Below, piece after piece: positions 25,320-34,800 of a stretch of 64,000 nt of DNA (its first letter is position 1; each line of letters starts with the position of its first letter). The notes beneath the pieces are model-generated. The model had not been told where the DNA came from and did not search any database. It saw nothing but the letters and a program-made list of their open reading frames with translations. This DNA is from Betaproteobacteria bacterium GR16-43 (lineage in GTDB: Bacteria; Pseudomonadota; Gammaproteobacteria; Burkholderiales; Usitatibacteraceae), in assembly GCA_001953215.1 (NCBI GenBank), contig CP019169.1, positions 2,418,001-2,482,000 on the forward strand, in the 5' to 3' direction. The position numbers and the translations under genes were made by a program.

Positions 25320-25931
25320 ATGTCGCGCTTCATCGCTTCCCTGTTCGCCACCCTTTCGCTCGTGTTCGGCGCCAACGCGCTGGCACAGGCGCCCGCCAAG
25401 ACCGAGAAAGCCACCTTCGCCGGCGGCTGCTTCTGGTGCATGGAGCCGCCGTACGACAAGCTGCCCGGCGTGATCTCGACGACCTCGGGCTACATGGGAG
25501 GGCGCACCGTGAACCCGACCTACGAAGCCGTGTCGTCGGGCAGCACGGGCCACGCCGAAGTCGTGCAAGTGGTCTATGACCCGTCGAAGGTGACCTACGA
25601 GAAGCTGCTCGAGGTGTTCTGGGTGAACATCGACCCGACCGTGAAGGATCGCCAGTTCTGCGACAGCGGCACGCAGTACCGTACGGCGATCTTCTACAGC
25701 TCGGATGCGCAGCGCGTGGCGGCCGAGGCCTCGAAGGCGATGATCGAAAAGACCAAGCCCTTCAAGGAAGCGATCGTGACCCCGATCGAGATGGCCGGCG
25801 CGTTCTACGCGGCCGAGGACTACCACCAGGACTACTACGTCAAGAACCCGACGCGCTACCAGCTCTACCGCAGCGGCTGCGGACGCGACGCGCGGTTGAA
25901 GTCGCTCTGGGGCGACAAGTACACGAAGTAG
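25320..25931 (+). CDS. msrA: Peptide-methionine (S)-S-oxide reductase, exported
   Basis: A 203-residue MsrA that reduces methionine-S-sulfoxide. Signal peptide FIASLFATLSLVFGANALAQ, so periplasmic rather than cytosolic. Catalytic motif TFAGGCFWCMEPPYDKLPGV (Cys ~36), SGYMGGRTVNPTYE, GHAEVVQVVYDP and the AAEDYHQDYY segment are all present, with a C-terminal cysteine (RSGCGRDARL) that may resolve the sulfenic acid. Preceded by a 22-bp palindrome. Likely repairs oxidised periplasmic proteins. Confidence 0.95.
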   Translation: MSRFIASLFATLSLVFGANALAQAPAKTEKATFAGGCFWCMEPPYDKLPGVISTTSGYMGGRTVNPTYEAVSSGSTGHAEVVQVVYDPSKVTYEKLLEVFWVNIDPTVKDRQFCDSGTQYRTAIFYSSDAQRVAAEASKAMIEKTKPFKEAIVTPIEMAGAFYAAEDYHQDYYVKNPTRYQLYRSGCGRDARLKSLWGDKYTK

Positions 25932-25967
25932 AATGAACGCCGTCCCCGTTCCGAGGTCACTGCATTC

Positions 25968-26465
25968 ATGAACGCCGCCGATTGCCCCACGCTGCCCATT
26001 GCCGACGCGCTCGCGTCGATCGAACGGATGCCCGCGGTGCTCGATGCCGCCCTTGCGGATCGCCCGGTGGAAGTGCTGCGCGCGCGCACCGAAGCCGGCG
26101 GGAGTTTCTCGCTGGTCGAGCATGCGTGCCACCTGCGCGACCTCGAGCGCGAAGGCTACGCGCTGCGGCTGCGCCGCATGCTCGCCGAGGAAACGCCGGA
26201 ACTCGAAGGCTTTCCCGGCGACGTGATCGCGCGGCAACGCGACTACCCGAACCAGGACGCGCGCTCCGCCGCCCGTGATTTCGCGCGGGCTCGCCGCGAG
26301 CTGGTGGCGGGTTTCGCGGCGCTCGACGCGGCGCAGCTCGAGCGCACCGGGCGCTTCGCCGGGCGCACGATCACGGTGAAGGACCTCGCGTGCATGATCG
26401 TGCAGCACGACAGCGAGCACCGGGAAGAGATCGCGCGCCTCGTCGCGTCGCTGCCGGCGCCGTGA
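25968..26465 (+). CDS. DinB-family protein
   Basis: A 165-residue four-helix protein: His in FSLVEHACHLRDLEREGYALR and the C-terminal IVQHDSEHREEIARL supply the DinB metal ligands. Related to the DinB gene at 6524 by family only. A TAGAAT -10 lies about 33 nt upstream, straddling the msrA stop. The following YceI gene starts in its stop codon (GTGA), implying co-translation. Reaction unknown. Confidence 0.85.
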   Translation: MNAADCPTLPIADALASIERMPAVLDAALADRPVEVLRARTEAGGSFSLVEHACHLRDLEREGYALRLRRMLAEETPELEGFPGDVIARQRDYPNQDARSAARDFARARRELVAGFAALDAAQLERTGRFAGRTITVKDLACMIVQHDSEHREEIARLVASLPAP

Positions 26466-27067
26466 ACGCCGCACGCGTCGCCGCGGGAGTCCTGGCGCTC
26501 ACCGCGCTCACTTCCGCGCTCGCGGCGCCCGAGGAGTACAACGTCGATCCGGCGCATACGTATCCGGCGTTCGCGATCCGCCACCTCGGCATTTCCACGC
26601 AGCGCGGCCGCTTCGACAAGACGACGGGCAAGATTTTCCTGGATCGTGCGGCCGGGAAGGGTTCGATCGACATCGCCATCCAGACCACGTCGATCAGCAC
26701 CGGCAGCAACGCGATCGACGAGGTGCTGCGCGCCGAGGACTTCTTCGACGTCGCCAAGCACCCGAAGATGTTCTACAAGTCCAGCTCCGTCGAGTTCGAG
26801 AAGGGCGTGCCGAAGGCGGCGCATGGCGAACTCACCCTCCTCGGCGTGACCAAGCCGGTGACGGTCGCGATCGAGCAATTCGGCTGCACGCGCCAGCCGT
26901 TCTTCGTGCGCATGACCTGCGGCGCGGACGTGATCGCCGTCATCAGCCGCTCGGCCTTCGGGATGTCCGCGTACTCGGCCTTCCTCTCCGACGACGTGCG
27001 GATCAGCGTGCAGATCGAGGCCGTGAAAGTCGAAGCGGCCTCCGAGTCGCCCCCGGCGGGAGGATGA
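26462..27067 (+). CDS. YceI-family periplasmic lipid-binding protein
   Basis: A 201-residue protein from a GTG start coupled to the DinB stop. Signal peptide to about residue 21, then YNVDPAHTYPAFAIRHLGISTQRGRFDKTTGKI, the YceI beginning, with DVAKHPKMFYKSS and GELTLLGVTKPVTV typical of the lipocalin-like barrel. YceI proteins bind polyisoprenoids or other lipids in the periplasm; the enzyme role is unproven. Two cysteines (FGCTRQ and MTCGAD) occur in the last third. Confidence 0.93.
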   Translation: MNAARVAAGVLALTALTSALAAPEEYNVDPAHTYPAFAIRHLGISTQRGRFDKTTGKIFLDRAAGKGSIDIAIQTTSISTGSNAIDEVLRAEDFFDVAKHPKMFYKSSSVEFEKGVPKAAHGELTLLGVTKPVTVAIEQFGCTRQPFFVRMTCGADVIAVISRSAFGMSAYSAFLSDDVRISVQIEAVKVEAASESPPAGG

Positions 27068-27071
27068 CGCG

Positions 27072-27281
27072 ATGGAAATGAAGCGCCTGAACGGGACGGG
27101 ACTTCGCGCCGCCGGGTACGACGAGCGCAACCGGAAGATGGTGATCGAGACCACGAGCGGGACGTTCGAATATGCGAACGTCGGCGTCGAGATCTATCGT
27201 CGCCTCATGAGTTCGCCGAGTCCCGCGTCCTACTTCAAGGACGTGATCGAGGAAGACTTTACGGCTCGTCGCGTGAAGTAG
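27072..27281 (+). CDS. KTSC-domain small protein
   Basis: A 69-residue protein. The fold is the short KTSC domain: GLRAAGYDERNRKMVIETTSGTFEYANVGVEIYRRLMSSPSPASYFKDVI. Such domains occur alone or fused to lysyl-tRNA synthetase-like or nuclease proteins and have no settled function. Separated from YceI by 4 nt, so in the same transcript. After it comes the longest gene-free stretch of the window. Confidence 0.8.
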   Translation: MEMKRLNGTGLRAAGYDERNRKMVIETTSGTFEYANVGVEIYRRLMSSPSPASYFKDVIEEDFTARRVK

Positions 27282-27345
27282 TTCTCCTCGTCATTCCCGC
27301 GAAAACTTTTTTTGTTAGAAGCCAGATTGGAATCCCCGTGGGGAG
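27282..27345. other. Gene-free spacer, left part
   Basis: Start of a 464-nt gene-free stretch. It carries CATTCCCGCGAAAAC, similar to half of the common ATTCCCGC..GCGGGAAT palindrome seen at 43186, and a T-run. Nothing else is recognised before the paired repeats. Confidence 0.5.
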
Positions 27346-27454
27346 GACGGGGGGTGGGTAGGACCTTTTTTCTTGCCGCGGTCGCTACTGAGGCATGGCA
27401 GGAGGCATCCGGGCACGAGCGAAAAAGAGGTCCTACCGCACCCCCCATCCTTTC
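27346..27454 (+). repeat. MITE-like element, copy A
   Basis: About 105 nt bounded by GGGGGTGGGTAGGACCT and its near reverse complement AGGTCCTACCGCACCCCC, with a shared interior (CTTGCCGCGGTC, GAGGCATGGCAGGAGGC, GCACGAGCGAAAAAG). Terminal inverted repeats without coding capacity resemble a miniature transposable element. Confidence 0.8.
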
Positions 27455-27564
27455 GAGTGTGTCGGTATCGCGCCTTCGATTCACAACACAACGAGGCAGC
27501 GCTTTCGGTCATTGTGAAACCGGCCGCTTTCGCTCTCTTCGCATTTCGGTCGCGCGCCACGGTG

Positions 27565-27675
27565 GGAGGACAGGGGGTGGGTAGGACCTCTTTTTCGCTC
27601 GTGCCCGGACGCCCCCTGCCATGCCTCAGCAGTGACCGCGGCAAGAAAAAAGGTCCTACCCACCCCCTCGTCCTC
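27565..27675 (-). repeat. MITE-like element, copy B, inverted
   Basis: Reverse complement of copy A with a handful of mismatches, so the two copies together could form one very long hairpin with a ~110-nt unrelated centre (27455-27564), in which I see nothing coding. Confidence 0.8.
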
Positions 27676-27694
27676 AAAATCAGGACGCACGAAT

Positions 27695-27720
27695 AAAAAA
27701 GGCCCGGAAATCCGGGCCTT
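27695..27720 (-). terminator. Rho-independent terminator of the Cys-rich protein gene
   Basis: On the minus strand AAGGCCCGGA-TT-TCCGGGCCTT followed by TTTT, 26 nt after the stop at 27746. Strong stem with a T-run. Confidence 0.9.
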
Positions 27721-27745
27721 CAAAGACTGCCAGGGAGAGGGTCAC

Positions 27746-28114
27746 TTACTTGTATGGGTTGTCGCACCGCACGATGTTCGCGAACGGCGCGCTCGGATCC
27801 TTCGCCTTGCGCTCATCGACGCAGAAGCAGGCCTCATTCCAGTACCAGCGGCCGCTCTTGCCCTGCCGCATGATGTGTTCGCAGGTGAGCGCCCCCATCT
27901 GCGACGGGATCCGATAGGGCCGCATCGACAGCGGCGGCATGGCGGGCGGTTGGCTGTTGGAGGGCGGCGGGACGGGGACGTCGTAGACGCTGTCGCAGAC
28001 GGGCATCAGCTTGCAGTTGCCGTCGCCGTTGCAGAGCCACTCCCAGGTGCAGTCGGCGGCTGCCGGCAGCGGGGCCAGCGCAATGGCGGCAGCGACCAGG
28101 ATTCGGGTGTTCAT
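27746..28114 (-). CDS. Exported cysteine-rich small protein
   Basis: A 122-residue protein with signal peptide (NTRILVAAAIALAPLPAAA). The mature part has eight cysteines in pairs (DCTWEWLCNGDGNCKLMPVCDS, LTCEHI, EACFCVDE, VRCDNPYK) and a proline-rich linker VPPPSNSQPPAMPPL in the middle, suggesting a small disulfide-stabilised periplasmic or secreted domain. ATG at 28114 chosen from AAGGAGATC upstream and the signal peptide. No family recognised. Ends in a strong terminator. Confidence 0.82.
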   Translation of the reverse strand: MNTRILVAAAIALAPLPAAADCTWEWLCNGDGNCKLMPVCDSVYDVPVPPPSNSQPPAMPPLSMRPYRIPSQMGALTCEHIMRQGKSGRWYWNEACFCVDERKAKDPSAPFANIVRCDNPYK

Positions 28115-28267
28115 TTCGAGGATCTCCTTGTGGGGTCCTCCGGACTTCAGGCCCGGATGGGATGCGCGAAGTGTGCTGCCGGCACCCCGCCCCAACAATG
28201 CGCCGGGGCTTGCTGATTGTTACGGTTTGTCACGCCCGGAACGGAAGGCTGCGGCGAAAGGGCTCCG

Positions 28268-28273
28268 TATAAT
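28268..28273 (+). promoter_or_regulatory. Consensus -10 box of the serine hydrolase gene
   Basis: TATAAT ending 20 nt before the GTG start; predicted leader is about 13 nt and lacks a clear Shine-Dalgarno sequence. No good -35 is visible. The 179-nt spacer holds nothing else I recognise except a small TCCGG/CCGGA hairpin. Confidence 0.55.
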
Positions 28274-28293
28274 GGTGTGACCCCATTTCCGAC

Positions 28294-29664
28294 GTGACGA
28301 CGCCTTTGAGATTCGTGACCTTGCTTGCCGCGCTGGCCCTTTCCGGCGCGAGTTTCGCGCAGGTTCTCGCTCCCACCGGAAAGGATCCCTTCGAGGCCGT
28401 CGTGGCCGCGCGCCTGGCCGCCGAGGACCAGCCGACGTGCGTGGCGGTGGGCATGGTGGGCGAGTTCGGGCGCACGTTCTTCGCCTGCACGCCGTCCGCC
28501 GGCAAGGTGCTGATCGACAAGGATTCGATCTTCGAGGTCGGCTCCTTCACGAAGGTGCTCACGGGCCTGCTCCTGGCCGACATGATCCACCGCGGCGAAG
28601 TCGCCCTCTCCGACCCCATCTCGAAGTACGCCCCGCCGGGGGCCCCGCTGCCGAAGCAAAGCGGCCGCGAGATCACGCTGGGCGACCTCGTCACGCATCG
28701 GTCCTCGCTGCCCAGGCTTCCGACCGCGTACCAGCCCAGCGACCTGTCGAATCCGTACAAGGGTTTCGATTCGAAGGCGCTCTACGAGGCGCTCGCGAAG
28801 ACCGAGCTCACCGCGGACATCGGCACGCGCCAGGAGTATTCGAATTTCGGCTACATGCTGCTTTCCGACCTCCTCGGCCGGCGCGCGGGCAAGCGGTTCG
28901 ACGTGCTGCTGGAGGAGCGCATCCTCAAGCCGCTGGGAATGACCAGCACGAGCGTGGTGCTCACGCCGGAAGCCGCCAAGCGCCGCGTGCAGGGCCACGG
29001 CCCGAACTATCGCGAGGTGCCGGCCTGGGACTTCGAGCCGGAAGTCGCGGGGGCGGGCGGCGTGAATGCGTCGCTGCTCGACCTCATGCGCTTTGCCGAC
29101 GCCGCCGCGGGCCGGCGCACGATGGGACTGAAGCCGGTTTTCGATACGTCGTTCGTCCCGCTCATCAACGAGCCGGAGCGCACCTCCACGCTCTTCGCGT
29201 GGGGCATGCGCAAGCGCGCGGTGGGCCGCCTGCTCTTCCACAACGGCCAGACCGGCGGCATGCGCACGATGGTCGTGGTCAATCCCGACAACGGGACCGG
29301 AGCGGTCGTGCTCACCGACAGTGGCGCCAACCTCGAGGACCTCGCCTTCCACCTCGCGGATCCGACGCTGCCGATGAAGGTGAAGCGCGAGGAGATGCAG
29401 CTCGACGAGGCCAAGCTCGATGAATACGTCGGCACGTACACGCTGGCTCCGAATTTCGAGCTGCGCGTGTTTCGCGAGGGCTCGCGCCTGCTGGTGCAGG
29501 CGACCGGTCAGCAAGCCGTGCCGATGTTCGCCGAGCTCACCGACCGATTCTTCCTGAAGCTCGTGGATGCGCAGCTCACGTTCCGGCGGGGCACCGAGGG
29601 CAAGGTCGTGTCCGTGGTGCTCCACCAGGGCGGCCGCGACGTGCCGGGGCCAAGAAAACCCTAA
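28294..29664 (+). CDS. Exported serine hydrolase (beta-lactamase/class C-like)
   Basis: A 456-residue serine hydrolase of the beta-lactamase/penicillin-binding-like family. Signal peptide to about residue 22. Active-site motifs: SxxK in VGSFTKVLTG near residue 86, YxN as EYSNFGYML near 185, and HNGQTGG near 327 replacing the KTG motif. After residue ~370 a beta-rich lipocalin-like C-terminal domain (YVGTYTLAPNFELRVFREG) follows, as in many esterase/AmpC-like proteins. Could be an esterase, D-aminopeptidase or beta-lactamase; the HxG motif favours the esterase/EstB-like side. GTG start follows the consensus -10. Confidence 0.9.
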   Translation: MTTPLRFVTLLAALALSGASFAQVLAPTGKDPFEAVVAARLAAEDQPTCVAVGMVGEFGRTFFACTPSAGKVLIDKDSIFEVGSFTKVLTGLLLADMIHRGEVALSDPISKYAPPGAPLPKQSGREITLGDLVTHRSSLPRLPTAYQPSDLSNPYKGFDSKALYEALAKTELTADIGTRQEYSNFGYMLLSDLLGRRAGKRFDVLLEERILKPLGMTSTSVVLTPEAAKRRVQGHGPNYREVPAWDFEPEVAGAGGVNASLLDLMRFADAAAGRRTMGLKPVFDTSFVPLINEPERTSTLFAWGMRKRAVGRLLFHNGQTGGMRTMVVVNPDNGTGAVVLTDSGANLEDLAFHLADPTLPMKVKREEMQLDEAKLDEYVGTYTLAPNFELRVFREGSRLLVQATGQQAVPMFAELTDRFFLKLVDAQLTFRRGTEGKVVSVVLHQGGRDVPGPRKP

Positions 29665-29665
29665 A

Positions 29666-29772
29666 GCATTGAACCGCAGAGACCGCTGAGACCGCAGAGG
29701 AAAACCAACGTCGAAGCGCCATCCCCTGAATGGCCTTTCCTCTGCGGTCTCAGCGGTCTCTGCGGTTCAAGC
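29666..29772. repeat. Palindrome, TTGAACCGCAGAGACC family
   Basis: Left arm GCATTGAACCGCAGAG + ACCGCTGAGACCGCAGAGG; right arm its reverse complement ending GGTTCAAGCCTTTGACC. It begins right after the serine hydrolase stop, between convergent genes. The outer GGTCAAAGGC on one side matches the family at 4554, 20455 and 51668. Confidence 0.92.
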
Positions 29773-29793
29773 CTTTGACCTTCGCTATTGACC

Positions 29794-31716
29794 TTACTTC
29801 TCCCGGCCGCCGGCGCCGGGTTTCTCGGGTTTTTCCTTCTCCGGCTTTTCCTTCTCGGGCTTCGCTTCGGGCTTCGGCTCGGGCTTGGCCTGCGCGGGCT
29901 TGGCCTGCATCCCGCCTTGCGGTTGTTGTTGCTGCTGCGGCTGCTGCGGTTGCTGCGGTTGCTGGTGCTGAGGCTGCGGACGCGCCTGGGGCTGCTGCTG
30001 TTGTTGCGGCGCTGGCTGCTCACGCACTTCCACCGGCGTGCTCGGCGGTCGTCCGCGGAAGGCGGGCGCGGATTGCGGCTGTTGCTGCGGCTGCAGTTGC
30101 GGCTGCGGTTGCGCGACCGGCACCGGCGGTGGCGGCGGGGACGCGGGCTTCGCCGCACGACTGTCCTGGCGTACGGCCTCGCCACCGACACGCGGAGGCT
30201 GTTGCACGGGCTGTTGCGCTTGCTGGGGAGCCGGGATCACGGGCGCGGGCGTGGCCACGGGCACCGATCCGCCCGGCGTGAACACGGGCTTGCTGTTGCC
30301 GCGACCGGACGTGCCCGCTTGCGGTTGCGCCGCCGGGGCATTCGCCGGGGCGCCACCGACGGTTTCACCACCCACACGCACCGACGGATTGTTCGACGGG
30401 ATGAATGCTTGAGTGCTCGGCACGTGGCGCACTTCGCCCCGCGTGGGTAGCACTGCGACCGGGTTCGCCGCGATGGGTGCCCGAGCGGCTTCGCGCACGC
30501 TTTCCCCCGAGACGCGCGTCATGCCCGCGGCGACCGGGCGCTGCTGCACGAAATCCTCGCGCAGGATCACCGTGGTGGCGCGCTCGCGGTTGCGGTCGCG
30601 ATCCTGGTCGCGGCCTCGCGGCGGGCGATTGACGATCACGTTCACGTTGTTGATGTAGGTCGTGTTGTTCGTATACCAGGGCCGATAGTGGTCCCACGGC
30701 GAAAGCGGATACCAGCCCATCGCCGGTGCGCGGCCGCTGCTCACGGAAACGCTGAAGCCGGGAGCCCCCACGAACGAGACGAGCGCCGGAGCCCACACCG
30801 GGCGCGGTTGGTAGCGGCCCGGGCACCAGCCCCAGCGATTGCCCACATACACCCAGCGCCCGTAGTGGAACGGAGCGTAGCCCCACGGCGCGTTGTCCAC
30901 CCACGTCCAGCCCCAGGGGCGCGTGTAGACCCAGCGGCCATCGCGATACGGGACATAGTCGACGGAGACGCGCGCCGGATACCACACGGCGCCGTAGTCG
31001 GGCTCCTGCGCCCAGGAGCCGGCGCCTTCGAGTTCCTCGTAGCCGGTCATGTGCGGCGAGACGTAGCGGACGGTCTCCACGTTGCCGCGGCCCACGCGAT
31101 CGTCGCGGGCGAGCGCCCAGTCGTCGAAGGGCGTGTTGGCGAGGCGCTCGAATTCGATGCGCGCGCCGTCGTCGAGGACGCGAACCGTATCGCCCGCACG
31201 CACGGCCGTGCGGCGGCTCGCATCGACCTCCGCGGTGCCGGCGAACACGGTGAGGGCGGCATCGCCCCGGTCGCCATCCGAGTCGATGCGGTAGCGGCCG
31301 GCGCCCGTGAGGATGAACGTGGCGTTGGGCGTGGAAATCTCGTAGCGCTCGGACCGGTCGAAATCGCGGATGAACACGGACAGCGATCCGCGCACGACGT
31401 GGGCGCGCAGCTCCATGTCGCCCAGGCGGCGCATGTCGAGCTGCGTGGTTTCGTCCAGGCGCAACGCCGTGGACCCGATGCGGACTTCGGCGCGCGCCCG
31501 CGGCTCGGTCCAGAGCGAGTTTTCGGAGGTGAGCGGCGAATTGACGTAGGCCTTCTCCCAGTTGCGCTCGGGATCGGCGTAGAGGGAGACGCTGCCGATG
31601 GTGTACGAGACGCGGCCGACGCGGCCCGGAGGCTCGTCGGAACCCTCGGGGGCGGACCAGGCCGCGGGGGCGGCCAGCGTAAGTAGGGCGGCGACGAAGA
31701 TCGAAGGGCTGCGCAT
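29794..31716 (-). CDS. FecR/DUF6600-type exported protein with long Pro/Gln-rich tail
   Basis: A 640-residue protein with signal peptide (SIFVAALLTLAAPAAWS). Residues ~30-190 resemble a FecR domain (GRVSYTIGSVSLY, LTSENSLWTEPRARAEVRIGSTALRLDETTQL). Residues ~235-330 are Trp/Tyr-rich (RWVYTRPWGWTWVDNAPWGY, FHYGRWVYVGNRWGW), matching the DUF6600 signature. From ~430 on the chain is low complexity: Pro/Gln runs and a final Lys/Glu/Pro repeat (KPEKEKPEKEKPEKPG). Probably periplasmic or surface-exposed, bound to cell envelope; no FecI-type sigma gene is next to it. Function unknown. Confidence 0.85.
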   Translation of the reverse strand: MRSPSIFVAALLTLAAPAAWSAPEGSDEPPGRVGRVSYTIGSVSLYADPERNWEKAYVNSPLTSENSLWTEPRARAEVRIGSTALRLDETTQLDMRRLGDMELRAHVVRGSLSVFIRDFDRSERYEISTPNATFILTGAGRYRIDSDGDRGDAALTVFAGTAEVDASRRTAVRAGDTVRVLDDGARIEFERLANTPFDDWALARDDRVGRGNVETVRYVSPHMTGYEELEGAGSWAQEPDYGAVWYPARVSVDYVPYRDGRWVYTRPWGWTWVDNAPWGYAPFHYGRWVYVGNRWGWCPGRYQPRPVWAPALVSFVGAPGFSVSVSSGRAPAMGWYPLSPWDHYRPWYTNNTTYINNVNVIVNRPPRGRDQDRDRNRERATTVILREDFVQQRPVAAGMTRVSGESVREAARAPIAANPVAVLPTRGEVRHVPSTQAFIPSNNPSVRVGGETVGGAPANAPAAQPQAGTSGRGNSKPVFTPGGSVPVATPAPVIPAPQQAQQPVQQPPRVGGEAVRQDSRAAKPASPPPPPVPVAQPQPQLQPQQQPQSAPAFRGRPPSTPVEVREQPAPQQQQQPQARPQPQHQQPQQPQQPQQQQQPQGGMQAKPAQAKPEPKPEAKPEKEKPEKEKPEKPGAGGREK

Positions 31717-31739
31717 GGGGACTCCTGTCCGGTTCCTTG

Positions 31740-31751
31740 CGTTATAACGCG
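31740..31751. promoter_or_regulatory. GCGTTATAACGC palindrome with -10 for the FecR-like gene
   Basis: 12-bp palindrome whose minus-strand TATAAC would serve as -10 for the gene at 31716 (leader ~20 nt, AGGAG before the ATG). Being symmetric, it might also act on the plus strand. Confidence 0.45.
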
Positions 31752-31866
31752 TCGGGGCGCGTTTTGGACGACAGCGCGCGTTCCGTGATGCAGCGCATTT
31801 TCCAAGCGACTGAATTCATGCCATTATTCGGCAGGGATCGAGACCAGAACGCCGCGGGGAATCCGG

Positions 31867-34800
31867 ATGGATCGAAATACGGTTTTCACGAAGACCGCGA
31901 AGGGCATTACACAGGTCAACCAGAAATCCGCGTCCCTTTCGAAGGACCTGATGAAGGTCCTGAAGCTCATCGACGGCAAGTCGAACTTCTCCAACATCCT
32001 GGAGAAGTCGGAGCTCGACAAGCCGGTCCTCGAGAAAGCCCTTTCCACGCTGCAGAAGGACGGCTTCGCGCGCGTCTTCGAGACGCGCAAGGAAGAGGCC
32101 GATCCGTTCGCCGCCGACGACGATTTCGACTTCACCGCGCCCGGAAAGCTCCCCGGCCAGACGCAGCGCGTGATCGCGGCCGCGGCCAACGACATCAGCG
32201 AGCTCTCCCGTCAGCAGGACCTGCGCGACAACGCCAAGAAGCAGATGGCGCAGGCGCAGGACGCCGCGCGCGCGAAGGCCAAGGCCGAGGCGGAGCAACG
32301 CGTGCGCCTCGAGGCCGACGCCAAGGCGAAGGCCGAGGCCGAGCAGCGCGCGATGGAGCAGGCTCGCCGCGCCAAGGAAGCCGCCGACCGCGCCAAGGCC
32401 GAAGTCGAGGCGAAGCAGCGCGAGGAAGCCGTTCGCCAGGCCGAGATCACCGCCAGGGCCCGCGAGGAAGCCTTGCGCCAGGCCCAACTCGCCCAGCAAC
32501 AGGCGAAGGAAGCGGCGGAGCGCAAGATCAAGGAAGCGGAAGAGGCCAAGCGCCTCGCCGAGCTCCGCGCCCGCGCCGAAGCCGAGGCCAACGCCCGCGC
32601 CAAGGCCGAACTCGAGGCGAAGGCCCGCGAGGAAGAGAAGCGCCAGCACGAACTCCACACGAAGGCCCTGGCGGAAGAACAGCGCCAGAAGGAACTCGCC
32701 GCGCGTGCCGCCGCCGAAGCGGCCGCGGCCAAGGCCAAGCAGGACGAAGAGAGCCGCCGCCTCGCCGAGCTGCGCGTGAAGGCGGAAGCCGAAGCCAAGG
32801 CGCTCGCCGATGCGCGTTCCAAGGCCGAGGCCGAAGCGCAGGCGCTCGCTCGCGCGCGCGCCGATGCCGAGGCGGCCGCGAAGAAGCAGGCCGCGCAGGC
32901 GGGCGACGCCGAAAAGGAATTGAAGGCGCGCCTGAAGGACGAGATCGAAGCGCGTATCCGCGCGGAGATGGAATCGCTCCTGCGCAACGAGATCGAGGAA
33001 AAGGCCCGCGCCGAAATCTCCGCGCAGATCATGGCCGAGGCCAAGCTCGCCGCGAAGGCCGAGCTGGAAGAGCGGATCGCCGAGGAACGCGCGACCATCC
33101 ACGCCGCCGAGGCCCAGGCGCGCCAGATCGCCGAGAAGGCCTCGCGCGAACGGTCCGAGCAGGAAGCGAAGCTGCGCGCCGAAGCCGAGAAGCGCGCCGC
33201 CGAATCCGCCGCGGCGCGCGAGAAAGCCGAGCAGGAATCTGAAAAGCTCCGCCGCCAGGCCGTCCTCGCGAGCGAGCAGGCCGCCCAGCAGCAGGAAACG
33301 ATCCGCCGCCAGGCCGCCGCCGAAGCCGAAGGCCTGCGTCGCGCCGCCGAAGCCGCCGCGCGCGAGAAGGAAGAAGCGTCGCGCCGCGCCGAAGGCGACC
33401 GCCGCGCCAAGATCGAGGCCGAAGCCAGGGCGATGGTCGAGGCGGAAGAGAACGAGCGCCGCCAGCGCGAGCTCACCGCGAAGATCGATTCGGAGCGCAA
33501 GGGCCGCGAGGAAGCGGAGCTGCGCGCCAAGATCGAGTCGCGCGCCCGCGAGACGATCGAAGAGGACACGCGCGCGAAGGTGCAGGCCGAGATCGAAGGC
33601 GACATGACCAAGCGCGCCGAGGTCGAGGGCAAGGCCCAGGCCCGCGCGTACATGGACGCGAAGGCGAAGGCCGAGCAGGACGAGGACAACCGGCTGCGCG
33701 CCGAGCAGGACCGCAAGGCGCGCGAGATCGCCGACATCCTGCGCACCAAGGTCGAACCCGACGTCATCGAGGACACGCCCGCCGCCAAGCGCCGCCGCCC
33801 GCGCCGGCGCAAGGGCATCATCAAGAACATCTTCATCGGGCTGGTCGTCTCGGTGATCATCGCCATCGGGCTGCTGCACGTGATCCCGCTGCGCAGCTTC
33901 GCGACCAAGGTCGAGAAGGCCATGTCGGGCTGGCTGCACGACGACGTCGCCATCGCCTCGGTCAAGTTCTGGCTCGTGCCCACGCCGCACCTGAAGTTCG
34001 AAGGCCTCACGGTGGGCAAGCTGTTCGACGCCAAGGCGCAGAGCGGCAAGATCTACCTCGACGTCGGCGGCTTCTTCAGCGACCAGATCATCATCAGCTC
34101 GCTCGAGCTGGACAACGTCTCGCTCTCTTCGGATGCCGTGCGCCGCATCTTCAAGTGGGGCGAGCTCGAGGGCAAGAAGCAGGCGGCCGAGATCGAGATG
34201 ATCAAGCTGCGCAGCGTGAAGCTCGACGTGCAGCCCCCGATCGAGCCGTTCGCCGTGGACCTGCGCTTCAATCGCGAAGGGGCGCTCCGCGACGTGCAGA
34301 TCCGCGAGACGGGCGGCAAGTGGACCGTCGGCCTGAAGCCCAGGGGCAAGGCGATGGACGTGGACTTCTACGCGCGCTACTGGGTGCTGCCGCTGGGCGC
34401 GCCGATCCCGGTCTCCGAAGTGAAGCTGAAGGGCACCGTCGACATGAACGAGCTGGTCGTGCCGGAGTTCGAGGCCGACACGATGGAAGGCAAGGTCAAC
34501 GGCACGCTCAAGGTGAACTGGGCTTCGGGCCTGAAGATGGAGAGCGACCTCTCGCTCGCCAAGGTGAAGGCCGACGAGCTGATGAAGGCCATCACCAAGG
34601 ACATCACGGTCACCGGAAAGCTCGACGGCAATTTCTCGCTCGCCGCGGAATCGACCGAGCTCACCAAGCTGTTCCAGTCGCCGCGCGCGCAGGGCAAGTT
34701 CCGGCTGGTGGAAGGCTCCGTGAGCAACGTGGACCTCGTGGCCGTCATGCAATCCGACGCGGCGGGCCAGCGCGCGGGCGTGACCAAGTTCGCGGAGCTG

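Noticed and set aside
27282-27745. Possible CRISPR array or small RNA gene in the longest gene-free stretch
   Set aside because: The repeats are only two, inverted and ~105 nt long, with no regular spacers; only a terminator for the opposing gene is convincing.
28201-28293. Possible longer coding start for the Cys-rich protein upstream of 28114
   Set aside because: The 28-residue extension lacks a signal peptide and ignores the good AAGGAG and following signal sequence.
31816-34752. A 978-codon minus-strand open frame, Leu/Gly/Arg-rich
   Set aside because: Reverse complement of the Ala/Glu/Lys helix repeats of the AsmA-like gene; long open antisense frames are expected from its codon bias.
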